Positions 38,394-47,229 of a stretch of DNA of 64,000 nucleotides are shown here, piece by piece (the first letter of the stretch is position 1; every line of letters starts with the position of its first letter). Location of the stretch: assembly GCA_014284505.1 (NCBI GenBank), contig JAAFYY010000001.1, forward strand, positions 7,799,845-7,863,844, written 5' to 3'. The stretch is from Streptacidiphilus sp. 4-A2 (GTDB taxonomy: Bacteria; Actinomycetota; Actinomycetes; Streptomycetales; Streptomycetaceae). The notes below the pieces were generated by a model that saw only the letters and a program-made list of their open reading frames with translations, ran no database searches and was not told the DNA's origin. The position numbers and the translations under genes are program-made.

Positions 38394-38966
38394 ATGGTCA
38401 ACCTCACCCGCATCTACACCCGTACCGGTGACGACGGCACCACCGCGCTCGGCGACATGAGCCGTACCCGCAAGACCGACCCCCGGCTCGCGGCGTACGC
38501 CGACAGCAACGAGGCCAACGCCGCCATCGGCGTCGCCATTGCCTGCGGCGGGCTGGACGAGGACGTCAAGGCGGTGCTGACCCGGATCCAGAACGACCTG
38601 TTCGACGTCGGCGCGGATCTGGCCACCCCGGTCGTCCCGGACCCGAAGTACCCCCCGCTGCGGGTGCTCCAGACCTATGTGGACCGGCTGGAGGAGGACT
38701 GCGACCGCTTCCTGGAGCCGCTGGAGAAGCTGCGCAGCTTCATCCTCCCCGGCGGCACCCCCGGTGCGGCCTACCTCCATGTCGCCTGCACCGTCGTCCG
38801 CCGCGCCGAGCGCAGCACCTGGGCGGCGATCGAGGCCCACGGCGACACCGTCAACCCGCTCGCCGCGACCTACCTCAACCGCCTCTCCGACCTGCTCTTC
38901 ATCCTCGCCCGCAGCGCGAACAAGGCAGTCGGCGACGTCCTCTGGGTCCCCGGCGAGAACCGCTAG
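38394..38966 (+). CDS. Cob(I)alamin adenosyltransferase, PduO type
   Basis: A 190-residue enzyme that makes adenosylcobalamin from cob(I)alamin and ATP. The N-terminal ATP-binding motif is YTRTGDDGTTALGD. Further motifs are DLFDVGADLATP, FILPGG, the arginine-rich VVRRAERSTW and the C-terminal NRLSDLLFILAR. The product is the cofactor of methylmalonyl-CoA mutase, whose helper MeaB and partner epimerase are encoded at the right end of the window. Its stop codon overlaps the stop of the convergent Uma2 gene at CTAG (38963-38966). Confidence 0.95.
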   Translation: MVNLTRIYTRTGDDGTTALGDMSRTRKTDPRLAAYADSNEANAAIGVAIACGGLDEDVKAVLTRIQNDLFDVGADLATPVVPDPKYPPLRVLQTYVDRLEEDCDRFLEPLEKLRSFILPGGTPGAAYLHVACTVVRRAERSTWAAIEAHGDTVNPLAATYLNRLSDLLFILARSANKAVGDVLWVPGENR

Positions 38967-39513
38967 CGCTCCTGCCGCGGATAGCGGTGGAAGGCCGTGG
39001 TGGGGATCTCGAACCCCATCGGCTGGGGAAGGCGATGGGGTCGCCGAAGGCGCCCCGCCCGGTCTCGGCGTAGCGGCCGGTGGCGTCGAGCGTGAACAGC
39101 ATCCAGCTGCCGATATTGGGGTCGATGATCACATAGACCGGAATTCCGCAGTCCTGATACTTCAGGTATTTGTCCTGGTAGTCCCGGCGGATCGAGGCCT
39201 TGCTGGTGGAGACCACCTCCACCACCGCCAGCAGCAACGGCACCGGCAGGTCGCGCGTCTCTTCGGGCCAGTCTCCAGCGCGGATGATCACGGCGTCGGG
39301 CTTTGGCCTGTCTTCAGGACCGACCTCGATGCCGCACTCGACCCATGCCTCGAACGGAGACGGAACGTGCCGAATCAAGGTCCTTCCCGGCACGTTGTGC
39401 AGCATCAGAGGGTTGGCCTGCATGACGATCTCGCCGTCGATGAACTCCACACGCACCTCTTCGGGGAAGTCATAGGTCTCCCAGAAGTCCGAGAGACTTC
39501 CGTCGTTGCCCAT
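38963..39513 (-). CDS. Uma2 family protein (one frame break)
   Basis: A member of the Uma2/DUF820 family, with a restriction-endonuclease-like (PD-(D/E)xK) fold; the function of these abundant proteins is not settled. Motifs are VRVEFIDGEIVMQ, KPDAVIIRAG, VVEVVSTSKASIRRDYQDK and GIPVYVIIDP. Near 39020 one C is missing from TTCCCCAG; the next frame then reads PQPMGFEIPTTAFHRYPRQE and stops at 38963, giving about 183 residues. The ATG at 39513 follows GAGAGGAC. A second Uma2 gene lies at 45905. Confidence 0.85.
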
Positions 39514-39652
39514 GAGCGCTGTCCTCTCACCGCAGGATTCGTGTGTCGGTAGCACCAGCACACCACTTCCTGTCCCTCACTACAACGAAGTCGCCACCCG
39601 GGCGTCACTCCGATGGCCCACGCCGGGTGGCGGCCCGATACGATCCCGTCGT

Positions 39653-40945
39653 ATGGAACGTTTGCGGGTGGTGGGAGGCGCGAGGCTGGCGGGACGGGTG
39701 CGGGTGCCCGGGGCCAAGAACAGTGCGCTGAAGCTGATGGCGGCCGCGCTGCTGGCCGAAGGGGAGACCCGGATCGGCAACCTGCCGCGGATCCTCGACG
39801 TGGAGATCATGGCGGAGCTGCTGCGCCGGGTGGGCTGCGCGGTGGATCTGGAGTGGTCCACCGAGCCCGGCGACCACACCGGCACCGCCCGGATCGACGT
39901 CCCGGCCGAGCCCGGGCACGAGGCGGACTACGACCTGGTCCGGCGGATGCGTGCCTCGATCGCGGTGCTCGGACCGCTGCTGGCCCGCTGCCACCGGGTC
40001 AAGGTGGCCCGTCCGGGCGGTGACGCCATCGGCTCGCGCGGCCTGGACATGCACATCGACGGCCTCACCCGGCTCGGCGCGGAGATCAGCAACGAGCACG
40101 GCTTCCTGCTCGCCTCCGCCCCCTCCGGGCTGCGCGGCGCCACCGTGGAGCTCAACTTCCCCAGCGTCGGCGCGACCGAGAACATCCTGATGGCCGCGGT
40201 CCTCGCGCGGGGCGCGACGGTCATCGACAACGCGGCGCGCGAGCCGGAGATCGTGGACCTGTGCCGGATGCTGGAGGCCATGGGCGCCAAGATCGGCGGC
40301 GCGGGCAGCTCCACCATCGAGGTCGAGGGCGTGGAGCGGCTGAGCCCGGTGGACTACCGGACCCTGCCGGACCGGATCGTCGCCGGGACCTTCGCGGTGG
40401 CCGCGGTGATGACCCAGGGCGATGTCACCGTGGCCCACGCCGAGGCCGAGCACCTGCGGATAGCCATGGACAAGCTGGTCGCCGCCGGTGCCGGGATAAC
40501 CGTCGAGGAGGACGGCTTCCGGGTGGTGATGGACCGCCGTCCGCGTGCGGTGGACGTGGTGACCCTGCCCTACCCGGGCTTCGCCACCGACCTTCAGCCG
40601 CAGTTCGCCGCGCTGAACGCGGTCGCCGACGGGGTCTCGATGATCACCGAGAACATCTTCGAGGCGCGTTTTGTCTTCCTCCAGGAGCTGGCCCGGCTGG
40701 GTGCGCAGGTCCGCACCGACGGGCACCACGCGGTGCTGCGGGGCGTCCCCCGGCTGTCCGGCGCGCCGGTGCGCTCCACCGACATCCGGGCCGGGGCCGG
40801 ACTGCTGCTGGCCGGGCTGGTCGCGGAGGGGGCGACCCTGGTCTCCGAAATACACCACATCGACCGCGGCTACGCCGGATTCGTGGAGCAGCTGACCGAG
40901 CTGGGCGCCGACGTCACCCGCGAGCCCGACCCCGACCCGTACTGA
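39653..40945 (+). CDS. murA: UDP-N-acetylglucosamine 1-carboxyvinyltransferase, Asp-type active site
   Basis: A 430-residue MurA enolpyruvyl transferase that makes the first committed peptidoglycan precursor from UDP-GlcNAc and phosphoenolpyruvate. The N-terminus has RVRVPGAKNSALKLMAAALL. The catalytic loop reads RPGGDAIGSRGLDMHIDGL. Where E. coli has Cys115, the residue here is Asp124. The same change in mycobacteria and chlamydiae makes the enzyme insensitive to fosfomycin, which alkylates the cysteine. The end motif is STDIRAGAGLLLAGL. The frame is intact. It may be the only MurA or a paralogue; one window cannot tell. Confidence 0.93.
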   Translation: MERLRVVGGARLAGRVRVPGAKNSALKLMAAALLAEGETRIGNLPRILDVEIMAELLRRVGCAVDLEWSTEPGDHTGTARIDVPAEPGHEADYDLVRRMRASIAVLGPLLARCHRVKVARPGGDAIGSRGLDMHIDGLTRLGAEISNEHGFLLASAPSGLRGATVELNFPSVGATENILMAAVLARGATVIDNAAREPEIVDLCRMLEAMGAKIGGAGSSTIEVEGVERLSPVDYRTLPDRIVAGTFAVAAVMTQGDVTVAHAEAEHLRIAMDKLVAAGAGITVEEDGFRVVMDRRPRAVDVVTLPYPGFATDLQPQFAALNAVADGVSMITENIFEARFVFLQELARLGAQVRTDGHHAVLRGVPRLSGAPVRSTDIRAGAGLLLAGLVAEGATLVSEIHHIDRGYAGFVEQLTELGADVTREPDPDPY

Positions 40946-40960
40946 CCCCCCTCGGCCGCG

Positions 40961-41040
40961 CTCGGCCCGGGTCGGCCGTGCTCGGCCCGGGTCGGCCGTG
41001 CTCGGCCCGGGTCGGCCGTGCTCGGCCCGGGTCGGCCGTG
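40961..41040. repeat. 20-bp tandem repeat, four perfect copies
   Basis: CTCGGCCCGGGTCGGCCGTG occurs four times head to tail, with partial copies on both sides (CTCGGCCGCG before, CTCAGCCCTGG after). Each unit holds CCCGGG, and adjacent units create CGGCC/GGCCG pairs, so the RNA of either strand can fold. It fills the convergent space between murA and the small membrane protein gene. Confidence 0.95.
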
Positions 41041-41041
41041 C

Positions 41042-41365
41042 TCAGCCCTGGCCGCTGCCCCGGAGCAGGCTGCGGGCCTGCTCGGCCTGGTCGCCCCAGA
41101 CCATGATCCGCACCCCGCGGGTGGTCGCCACCACGGTGCTGCGCACGCCGGCCGCGTCCAGCAGCGCGGTGATCCGCAGCGTCTCGGTGTCGTCGGCGGG
41201 CTCGGCCACCGGCACCAGCAGGCCGTACTCGTCCGGGGTGCCGGGCTGCGGCCGGTGTGACACGACCGAGTGACCCCTGGCTGCCGCCCACCGGTAGAGC
41301 AGCACGATCGCGGCCACGATCATGAAGGGCAGCAGTAGCTGGAGCAGCGCGTCGAGTTCGCTCAC
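41042..41365 (-). CDS. Small membrane protein with DUF2007-like domain
   Basis: A 107-residue protein. Residues about 7-26 form one transmembrane helix (LLQLLLPFMIVAAIVLLYRW). The soluble part has alternating strands and helices (ETLRITALLDAAGVRSTVVA, GVRIMVWGDQAEQARSLL) that resemble the DUF2007 putative signal-transducing fold. The GTG start at 41365 follows GGAG with 9 bases between. The role is unknown. The stop lies directly against the 20-bp repeat array. Confidence 0.75.
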   Translation of the reverse strand: MSELDALLQLLLPFMIVAAIVLLYRWAAARGHSVVSHRPQPGTPDEYGLLVPVAEPADDTETLRITALLDAAGVRSTVVATTRGVRIMVWGDQAEQARSLLRGSGQG

Positions 41366-41486
41366 CCCTCCATTCTCCGGCTGGTCGCGGCTTCCGGCGG
41401 CTCGCGGTACCGGCCGGGCGCGGACTGTCCGCGGGCGGACGCTAGCCTGCCTCCCGAAAGGCACTCAACGAGGAGAGGACACCGAC

Positions 41487-42341
41487 GTGGCCGAGCAGAT
41501 CGCTGTCATCGGAGCCGGGCTGATGGGCTCGGGCATCGCCCAGGTCGCCGCGCAGGCGGGCTACCAGGTGGTGCTGCGCGATGTGACCGATGCGGCGCTG
41601 GCCCGGGGTGTCGCCGGGATCGAGGCCTCGTACGAGCGTTTCGTGGCCAAGGGCAAGCTCGGCGCCGAGGCGGCCACCGAGGCGCTGGCGCGGATCACCA
41701 CCACCACCGAACTGGAGGCGGTCGGTACCGCCGACCTGGTGGTCGAGGCGGTGTTCGAGCAGCTGGAGGTCAAGCAGGAGGTCTTCCGCGAGCTCGACCG
41801 GATCGCCAGGCCGGGCGCGGTGCTGGCCACCAACACCTCGGCGATCCCGATCACCCGGATCGCGGCCGTGACCGGGCGCCCGGAGTCGGTGGTCGGGGTG
41901 CACTTCTTCTCGCCGGTGCCGATGATGCAGCTCTGCGAGCTGGTGCGCGGCTACAAGACCAGTGACGCCACGCTGGCCGCCGCCCGGGCCTTCGCCGAGG
42001 GCGTGGGCAAGACCTGTGTGGTGGTCAACCGGGACGTCGCCGGCTTCGTCACCACCCGGCTGATCACCGCGCTGGTGGTGGAGGCGGTGAAGCTCTACGA
42101 GTCCGGGGTGGCCACCGCCGAGGACATCGACACGGCCTGCCGCCTCGGCTTCGGCCACGCCATGGGCCCGCTGGCCACGGCCGACCTGACCGGCGTGGAC
42201 ATCCTGCTGCACGCGGCCCGCAACATCTACGAGGAGACCCAGGACGGGAAGTTCGCGGCTCCGGAGATCATGGCCCGCATGGTCACCGCCGGTGACCTGG
42301 GTCGCAAGAGCGGCCAGGGCTTCTACCCCTACGGCGGGTAG
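41487..42341 (+). CDS. 3-hydroxybutyryl-CoA dehydrogenase
   Basis: A 284-residue NAD(P)-dependent 3-hydroxyacyl-CoA dehydrogenase. The nucleotide loop is IAVIGAGLMGSGIAQ (Gly9, Gly11, Gly14). The catalytic dyad region is VVGVHFFSPVPMM, with its histidine, and a glutamate follows in MQLCELVRG. The C-terminal helical domain has RDVAGFVTTRLI and GFGHAMGPLATADLTGVD. The GTG start at 41487 follows GAGGAGAGGA. It may serve C4 metabolism together with the thiolase at 61806. The frame is intact. Confidence 0.94.
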   Translation: MAEQIAVIGAGLMGSGIAQVAAQAGYQVVLRDVTDAALARGVAGIEASYERFVAKGKLGAEAATEALARITTTTELEAVGTADLVVEAVFEQLEVKQEVFRELDRIARPGAVLATNTSAIPITRIAAVTGRPESVVGVHFFSPVPMMQLCELVRGYKTSDATLAAARAFAEGVGKTCVVVNRDVAGFVTTRLITALVVEAVKLYESGVATAEDIDTACRLGFGHAMGPLATADLTGVDILLHAARNIYEETQDGKFAAPEIMARMVTAGDLGRKSGQGFYPYGG

Positions 42342-42647
42342 CGGGCGCGCGGACGGTGGCTCTGGGTGAGCTTGATCACCTGGGGCCACCGGTTCCGGTG
42401 AGATGGACGATAATCAGCCGTACATGCGATCCGCGCGGCGGGCAGTGACGGGAAATCCTCACTCGAACGAGTGATTTAACGTCAGATTCGGTCGTGGCCA
42501 GCAACTCGGACAGCTGGTTCCGCGTCAGATGAGAGAAACAGGCTCGTAGTCCGGGACGGCAGTCGGATTCCCGACAGCCGTGATTCCCCGGCGGGCGACG
42601 CCCCGGACAGCAGTGCAGGCCACAGTGCGGGCCACGGAGGAGCGGAA
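42342..42647. other. Intergenic region with a 16-bp palindrome
   Basis: No gene is seen in these 306 bases. At 42459-42474 lies the perfect inverted repeat TCACTCG-AA-CGAGTGA, flanked by AAA and TTT, about 175 bases before the STAS gene. It is a candidate operator. The region is lower in GC than its neighbours and should contain the STAS promoter. Confidence 0.7.
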
Positions 42648-43073
42648 ATGCGGATCAGGGGTGACCACGACGAGCTGGCCATCGAGGGACGCCTGGATGT
42701 CCGCACCGCCGCCGACGCCCGCTCGGTGCTGCACCAGGCCGTCGACCAGGGCCGCGGCGACCTGGTGCTCGACCTCTCCGGCCTGGACTCCTGGGACGCC
42801 ACCGGCCTGGGCGTGCTGATGGGCACCCACCGCCGGGCCGGGCGCTGCGGCCGCCGGATGGTGCTCCGCGGGGTGCCCGCCCAGCTCCAGCGGCTGCTGG
42901 TGGCCACCAAGCTGCACCGCATCCTGGCGATCGAGGGCTATGTCGTGCCCGACCTGGGTGGCGAGCTGGCCGGGGAACTGGCCGGCGATCTGGCCGCGGG
43001 GCTGGCGGGCGATCTGGGCGGGGGACTGGGCGGCGACCTCGCCGGACCGGTGCTCCCGGTCTCCGCAGGGTGA
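42648..43073 (+). CDS. STAS domain protein with GxLx-repeat tail
   Basis: A 141-residue anti-sigma-factor-antagonist-like protein. The STAS domain (residues about 1-98) has WDATGLGVLMGTHRRAG, in which Thr52 takes the place of the regulatory serine of SpoIIAA. The last 35 residues are a run of four-residue units of the form G-(E/D/G)-L-(A/G), encoded with normal codon use, so they look real. GGAGGA precedes the ATG. The next gene, 156 bases on, encodes a membrane STAND NTPase, a possible partner. I see no anti-sigma kinase. Confidence 0.87.
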   Translation: MRIRGDHDELAIEGRLDVRTAADARSVLHQAVDQGRGDLVLDLSGLDSWDATGLGVLMGTHRRAGRCGRRMVLRGVPAQLQRLLVATKLHRILAIEGYVVPDLGGELAGELAGDLAAGLAGDLGGGLGGDLAGPVLPVSAG

Positions 43074-43229
43074 GCGGGAGGTAACAGTCCGAGGCGGGCC
43101 CTTGTCCGGGCGTGCGGGATTGGTGAAGAGTATGCAACGGTCTGCGCCTGGACACCGGAATGTCAGCCGCGGACGGGAGAATGTGCCCGCACTGCGCGCT
43201 GCGTACGGTCCCGGGGGCGAAAGAGGAAC

Positions 43230-45842
43230 ATGAACCCGCATGTGGTGGGGGACGGCGACGACTCCGAAAACCGTGAGTCAGTGGAATTCCCCGGTGAGTC
43301 CTTCAACGAGTCCTACGGTGAATCGTTCGACGAGTCCTTCCGGGAAGCCGCGGCTTTCCGGGAAGCGGAAACAACGCTGATCCCAGCCGCCGACCCGCTG
43401 TACGACACCGGCCGCCGCGCGGTGGTCGACCCCGCGGCCGAGCCGATACCCGGCGATCCGGCCGCCGGGAACCTCCCGGTCCGCTACGGCGGCGGCGCCT
43501 CCACCGAACTCGACCGCACCGTACGGCTGCCGGTGTCGCCCGCGATCGCCGAGCCGGGCTGGGACGAGGCCACCACCGAGGTCGCGGTCGACGGCCGGGC
43601 CCGCACCGGTGGCATCGTCGTCGGCGATCTGCTGGTCACCGTGAACGCGCCCGAGGGCAGCAGTATCACTCCCTGCCCGCCCGGGCAGCTGCCGCAGCCG
43701 GGTGCTCGTCGTCGCCGAGGCCCCGGCCCGCCCGCATGTCGTCGGCGGCCGCCTGTTCGAACGCGATGCCCTCTGCGACCGGCTGCGGGACCGGCTCGGC
43801 CAGGGCCGCTGCGTCCGGCTCACCGGCCTGCCGGGATCCGGCCGCACCGCCGTGCTGGACACCGTTGCCGCCGCCTGCGCGGGTCTCGCGCCGGCCGGGG
43901 TGGTCCAGCTCTCCGGCTACCACCGGACCACGCCGACCTGCTCCAGGAGCTCTTCGCGGCCACCCATGACGCCCCCGGCTACCGGCCGGGACGCCAGCGG
44001 CTCCGGGAGCTGCTGCGCGGCGTCGGCGCGGTCGTGGTGGTGGACGACATCGAGTTCGGCGGGGAGGCGCTGGAGGAACTGCTCGACCACGCGCCCGAGT
44101 GCGCCTTCCTGGTGTCGGCCGGTCCCGACATCAGCCCGCCCTCGCCAGCTCGCGGATGGAGGAGATCACCATCCCCGGCCTGTCCCGGCAGGCCAGCCTC
44201 TCGCTGCTGACCCGCCTCGCCGGGCGCTCGCTGGACGAGACCGAGCGGGCCTGGGCGGTGGACCTCTGGTTCGAGTCCGAGGGCCTGCCGCTGCGCTTCG
44301 TCCAGGCCGGTGCGCTGCTGCGGCACCGCGAGGCGGCCATCGAGGCGCTCGCCGCCGGGCTCCCCGGCCCCGACTGGGACATACCCGGCTCCGGCGAGCA
44401 GGGCGTGGAGCTGCTGCACACCCAGCGGCTCTCCGGCTCGCAGATCGACCCGGGCACCGACCGGCGGCACACCCCCGGCGGCTTCGACGCCTACCTCAGC
44501 CAGCGCGAGTCCCTGGCCGACCCGCTGCCGGACCCGGTGCCGCTGCCGTCCGTCGCCGAGAGCGCCGCGCCCGCGGTCCGTATCGCCCGCGGCCTGAGCC
44601 GTCCCGCGCGGCGCACCCTGGAGCTGGCCACCGCCCTCGGCGGCGAGTGCCCCACCGCGCCGCACCTGCCCGCGCTGATCGACGTCGGCCACGCCGAGGC
44701 CGCGCTGGAGGAACTGGTCGAGGCGGGTCTGGCCGTCCCCACCGGGGTGCACCACCGGCTGGCGGACGGCGTCTGCGAGCTGCTCGCCCGACGAATGGCC
44801 GCAGGACGGCACCGCCGCCGAGGCCGGACCGCACTTCGCCTGGTGGACCGGGCACGCCTCGGTGACCGGGGAGCAGATCGCCGCCGAGGCCGAGGTGCTG
44901 CTCGCGGCGATGCACACCGACCGCGAGGCCGGCCGCCACGCCCAGGTGCTGCTGCTGGCCCGCGCCACCGCCCCCGCCTTCGCGCTGGCGCTGCGCTGGG
45001 GCGCGTGGGAGCGGGCGCTGCGCTACGGCCAGGAGGCCGCCCGGATGACCGGCGCGGTCTCCGAGGAGGCCTGGTTCCACCACGAACTCGGGGTCCTGGG
45101 GCTGTGCGTGGGCGCGCACGAGCGCTCCCGCGCGGAGCTGGAGGCCTCGGTGGCCATGCGGGCGGCCCTGGGCGACGCCCGCGGCGCCGGCGCCGGACGC
45201 CAGGTGCTCGGCCTGCTGGAGCAGTCGACCAGGCAGCTCGCGGGAGGACCGGCGCAGCCGGCCCTGGCCGCCGCGCCCCGCCCCGCGCTGCGCCGCCTGT
45301 CCCGCGCCGATGGTCGGCCGGTCGACGAACGGCGGCGCGACGACGGCCCGGTGAACCGCCGTCAGGTGTTCCTGGCGGTGGCGGCGGTGGCGCTGATGGG
45401 TGCCCTGGGCTCGGGCATCGCCCTGGGCGTGGGCGCGTTCCAGCACCCGGGCAGGCCCGCCGGGGTGCCGGTGGTCCCGGTGGTCGCCCCCTCGGCAGTT
45501 CCACCGCCACCTCCGGCGCCGCGGCGCCGACACCGGGCGGCACCACCGGCACACCCTCCACCGGCGCCGACCCGGGGGCCACGACCACCCAGTCCGCGAG
45601 CCCGGGCACCACCCCGAGCACCCCCAGCTCCACCCCGACCGCCACCCCGACCACCACCGGCCCCACCCACACCACCGCCCCCCGACGCCCCGCCCCCCAC
45701 TACGCCGCCGCCGACCCATTCCAGCAGTCCGCCGCCCAGCGCGTCGCCGTCGACCAGTGCCCCGTCGTCGCCTCCCCCTTCGCCGTCGACAAGTTCGCCG
45801 TCCCTCCCCGGCAGCGGCTCCGCCGCCCCCAGCGCCTCCTGA
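43230..45842 (+). CDS. Membrane-anchored STAND (NB-ARC-type) NTPase, six frame breaks
   Basis: A protein of about 870 residues, read in pieces over all three frames. In order it has: an acidic N-terminus with SFxES-type repeats (about 150 residues); a P-loop (RLTGLPGSGRTAVLD); Walker B (AVVVVDDIEFGG); the NB-ARC GLPL motif (SEGLPLRFVQAGALL); a winged-helix-like part (ARRTLELATALGGECP); a helical repeat part (AWFHHELGVLGLCVG, TPR-like); one transmembrane helix (VFLAVAAVALMGALGSGIAL); and a Thr/Pro/Ser-rich outer tail. Breaks lie near 43690, 43930, 44145, 44805, 45500 and 45670. The STAND class is inferred from motif order. STAND proteins are signal switches that oligomerise on ligand binding. 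The upstream STAS gene is on the same strand. Confidence 0.75.
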
Positions 45843-45904
45843 GCGGGCGTCGCGCAGCACCGATCGGTTATCGTCGAGGAGCCCCGAGCACAGGAGGACA
45901 GCCC

Positions 45905-46484
45905 ATGACCGCGGTCTCCGATCGTCCGCAGATGCTGCCCGAGGAGTTCGAGGAGTTCGCCCGGCTCAGCGTGCACGCGGCTGAGGGCGTGCGGCTGGAG
46001 TTCATCGACGGGAAGTTGAGGGCCAAACCCGTGCCGGACGGTGACCACGGGCGGATCATCGAGTGGCTGATGCGCATCTGCATCCAGGCCCGGCCCGAGC
46101 TCTGGCTCTACGACCAGGGCTGAAGATCCAGTCGTATCGCGGCGGACATGCGCGTCCGGACGGCACGCTGGCCCCGAGCGGGGCGTTCGTCGGCCTGGGG
46201 GAGTGGGCGACCACCGAGCAGGTGCTGATGGTGGTGGAGGTCACCTCCTACGACTCGGACACCGACCAGCGGGACCGGGTGGAGAAGCCCCGCGCCTATG
46301 CCGAGTCGAACCTCCCCGTGTATCTGCTCATCGACCGCGACAGCTGCGAGGTCACTGTCCACAGCCAACCGGACGGCGTCCGCTACGAGCTGGTGCGGAC
46401 GTTGCCGTTCGGGCGGGGGTCATGCTTCCGGAGCCGGTGGGGATCGTCCTGGACACCGAGCCGCTCAAGGACTGGGTCCGCTGA
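45905..46484 (+). CDS. Uma2 family protein (two frame breaks)
   Basis: A second Uma2/DUF820 protein, about 193 residues, related to the one at 38963. Motifs are VRLEFIDGKLRAK, MVVEVTSYDSDTDQRDRVEK and LPVYLLIDRD, which mark the nuclease-like fold. One base is missing near 46121 (DQG to LKIQSYRGG) and one near 46417 (before MLPEPVGIVLDTEPLKDWV). The ATG at 45905 follows AGGAGGACAG. The family is common in Streptomyces and the role unknown. It starts 62 bases after the STAND gene and may be co-transcribed. Confidence 0.85.
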
Positions 46485-46569
46485 TTTCCGCGCCCTGACC
46501 CGCGCCCGGGGTGTCGGGGCGGGGGTCAGGGGCGAAATGTGGTCAATGTGATCCGTGGAGCGGGTGGGG

Positions 46570-47229
46570 TCAGAAGAGCTTGAGCTTGTCGTCCTCGATG
46601 CCGCGCAGGCCGTCGTAGTCGAGGACGACGCAGCCGATGCCGCGGTCCAGGGCCAGTACGCGGGCCTGGGGCTTGATCTGCTGGGCGGCGAAGATGCCCT
46701 TGACCGGGGCGAGCAGCGGGTCGCGGTTGAGCAGCTCCAGATAGCGGGTGAGCTGCTCGACGCCGTCGATCTCGCCGCGGCGCTTGATCTCGATGGCGAC
46801 GGTCGCGCCCTCGGAGTCGCGGCAGAGGATGTCGACCGGGCCGATGGCGGTCGGGTACTCGCGGCGGATCAGCGTCCAGCCCTCGCCGAGGACCTCCATC
46901 CGGTCCGCCAGCAGTTCCTGGAGGTGGGCCTCGACGCCGTCCTTGATCAGGCCCGGATCGATGCCGAGCTCGTGCGAGGAGTCCAGCATGACCTCCTCCA
47001 GGGTGATGATCAGCTTTTCCCCGGCCTTGTTCTCGACCGTCCAGCGGCCCTCCTCCTCCTTGAGGGAGCAGGGCGGGGACATCCAGTTGAGCGGCTTGTA
47101 GGCGCGGTCATCCGAGTGGATCGCGACGCTGCCGTCCGACTTCACGAGGATCAGCCGCGGGGCGGAGGGCAGGTGGGCGGTGAGCCGTCCGGCGTAGTCG
47201 ACGGAGCAGCGGGCAATCACGAGACGCAT
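46570..47229 (-). CDS. nucS: Mismatch-specific endonuclease NucS (EndoMS)
   Basis: A 219-residue endonuclease that cuts both strands at mismatches and provides non-canonical mismatch repair in actinobacteria, which lack MutS and MutL. The N-terminal DNA-binding domain includes LVKSDGSVAIHSDD and YKPLNWMSPP. The C-terminal RecB-like nuclease has Asp133 (GPVDILCR), Glu147 and Lys149 (VAIEIKRRGE) and Gln159 (GVEQLTRY). The protein ends DDKLKLF, which fits a sliding-clamp-binding tail. The frame is intact. It is convergent with the Uma2 gene. Confidence 0.96.
   Translation of the reverse strand: MRLVIARCSVDYAGRLTAHLPSAPRLILVKSDGSVAIHSDDRAYKPLNWMSPPCSLKEEEGRWTVENKAGEKLIITLEEVMLDSSHELGIDPGLIKDGVEAHLQELLADRMEVLGEGWTLIRREYPTAIGPVDILCRDSEGATVAIEIKRRGEIDGVEQLTRYLELLNRDPLLAPVKGIFAAQQIKPQARVLALDRGIGCVVLDYDGLRGIEDDKLKLF

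Noticed and set aside
40951..41050. CRISPR-like array at the 20-bp repeats
   Set aside because: The repeats are directly joined without unique spacers, and no cas genes are present.
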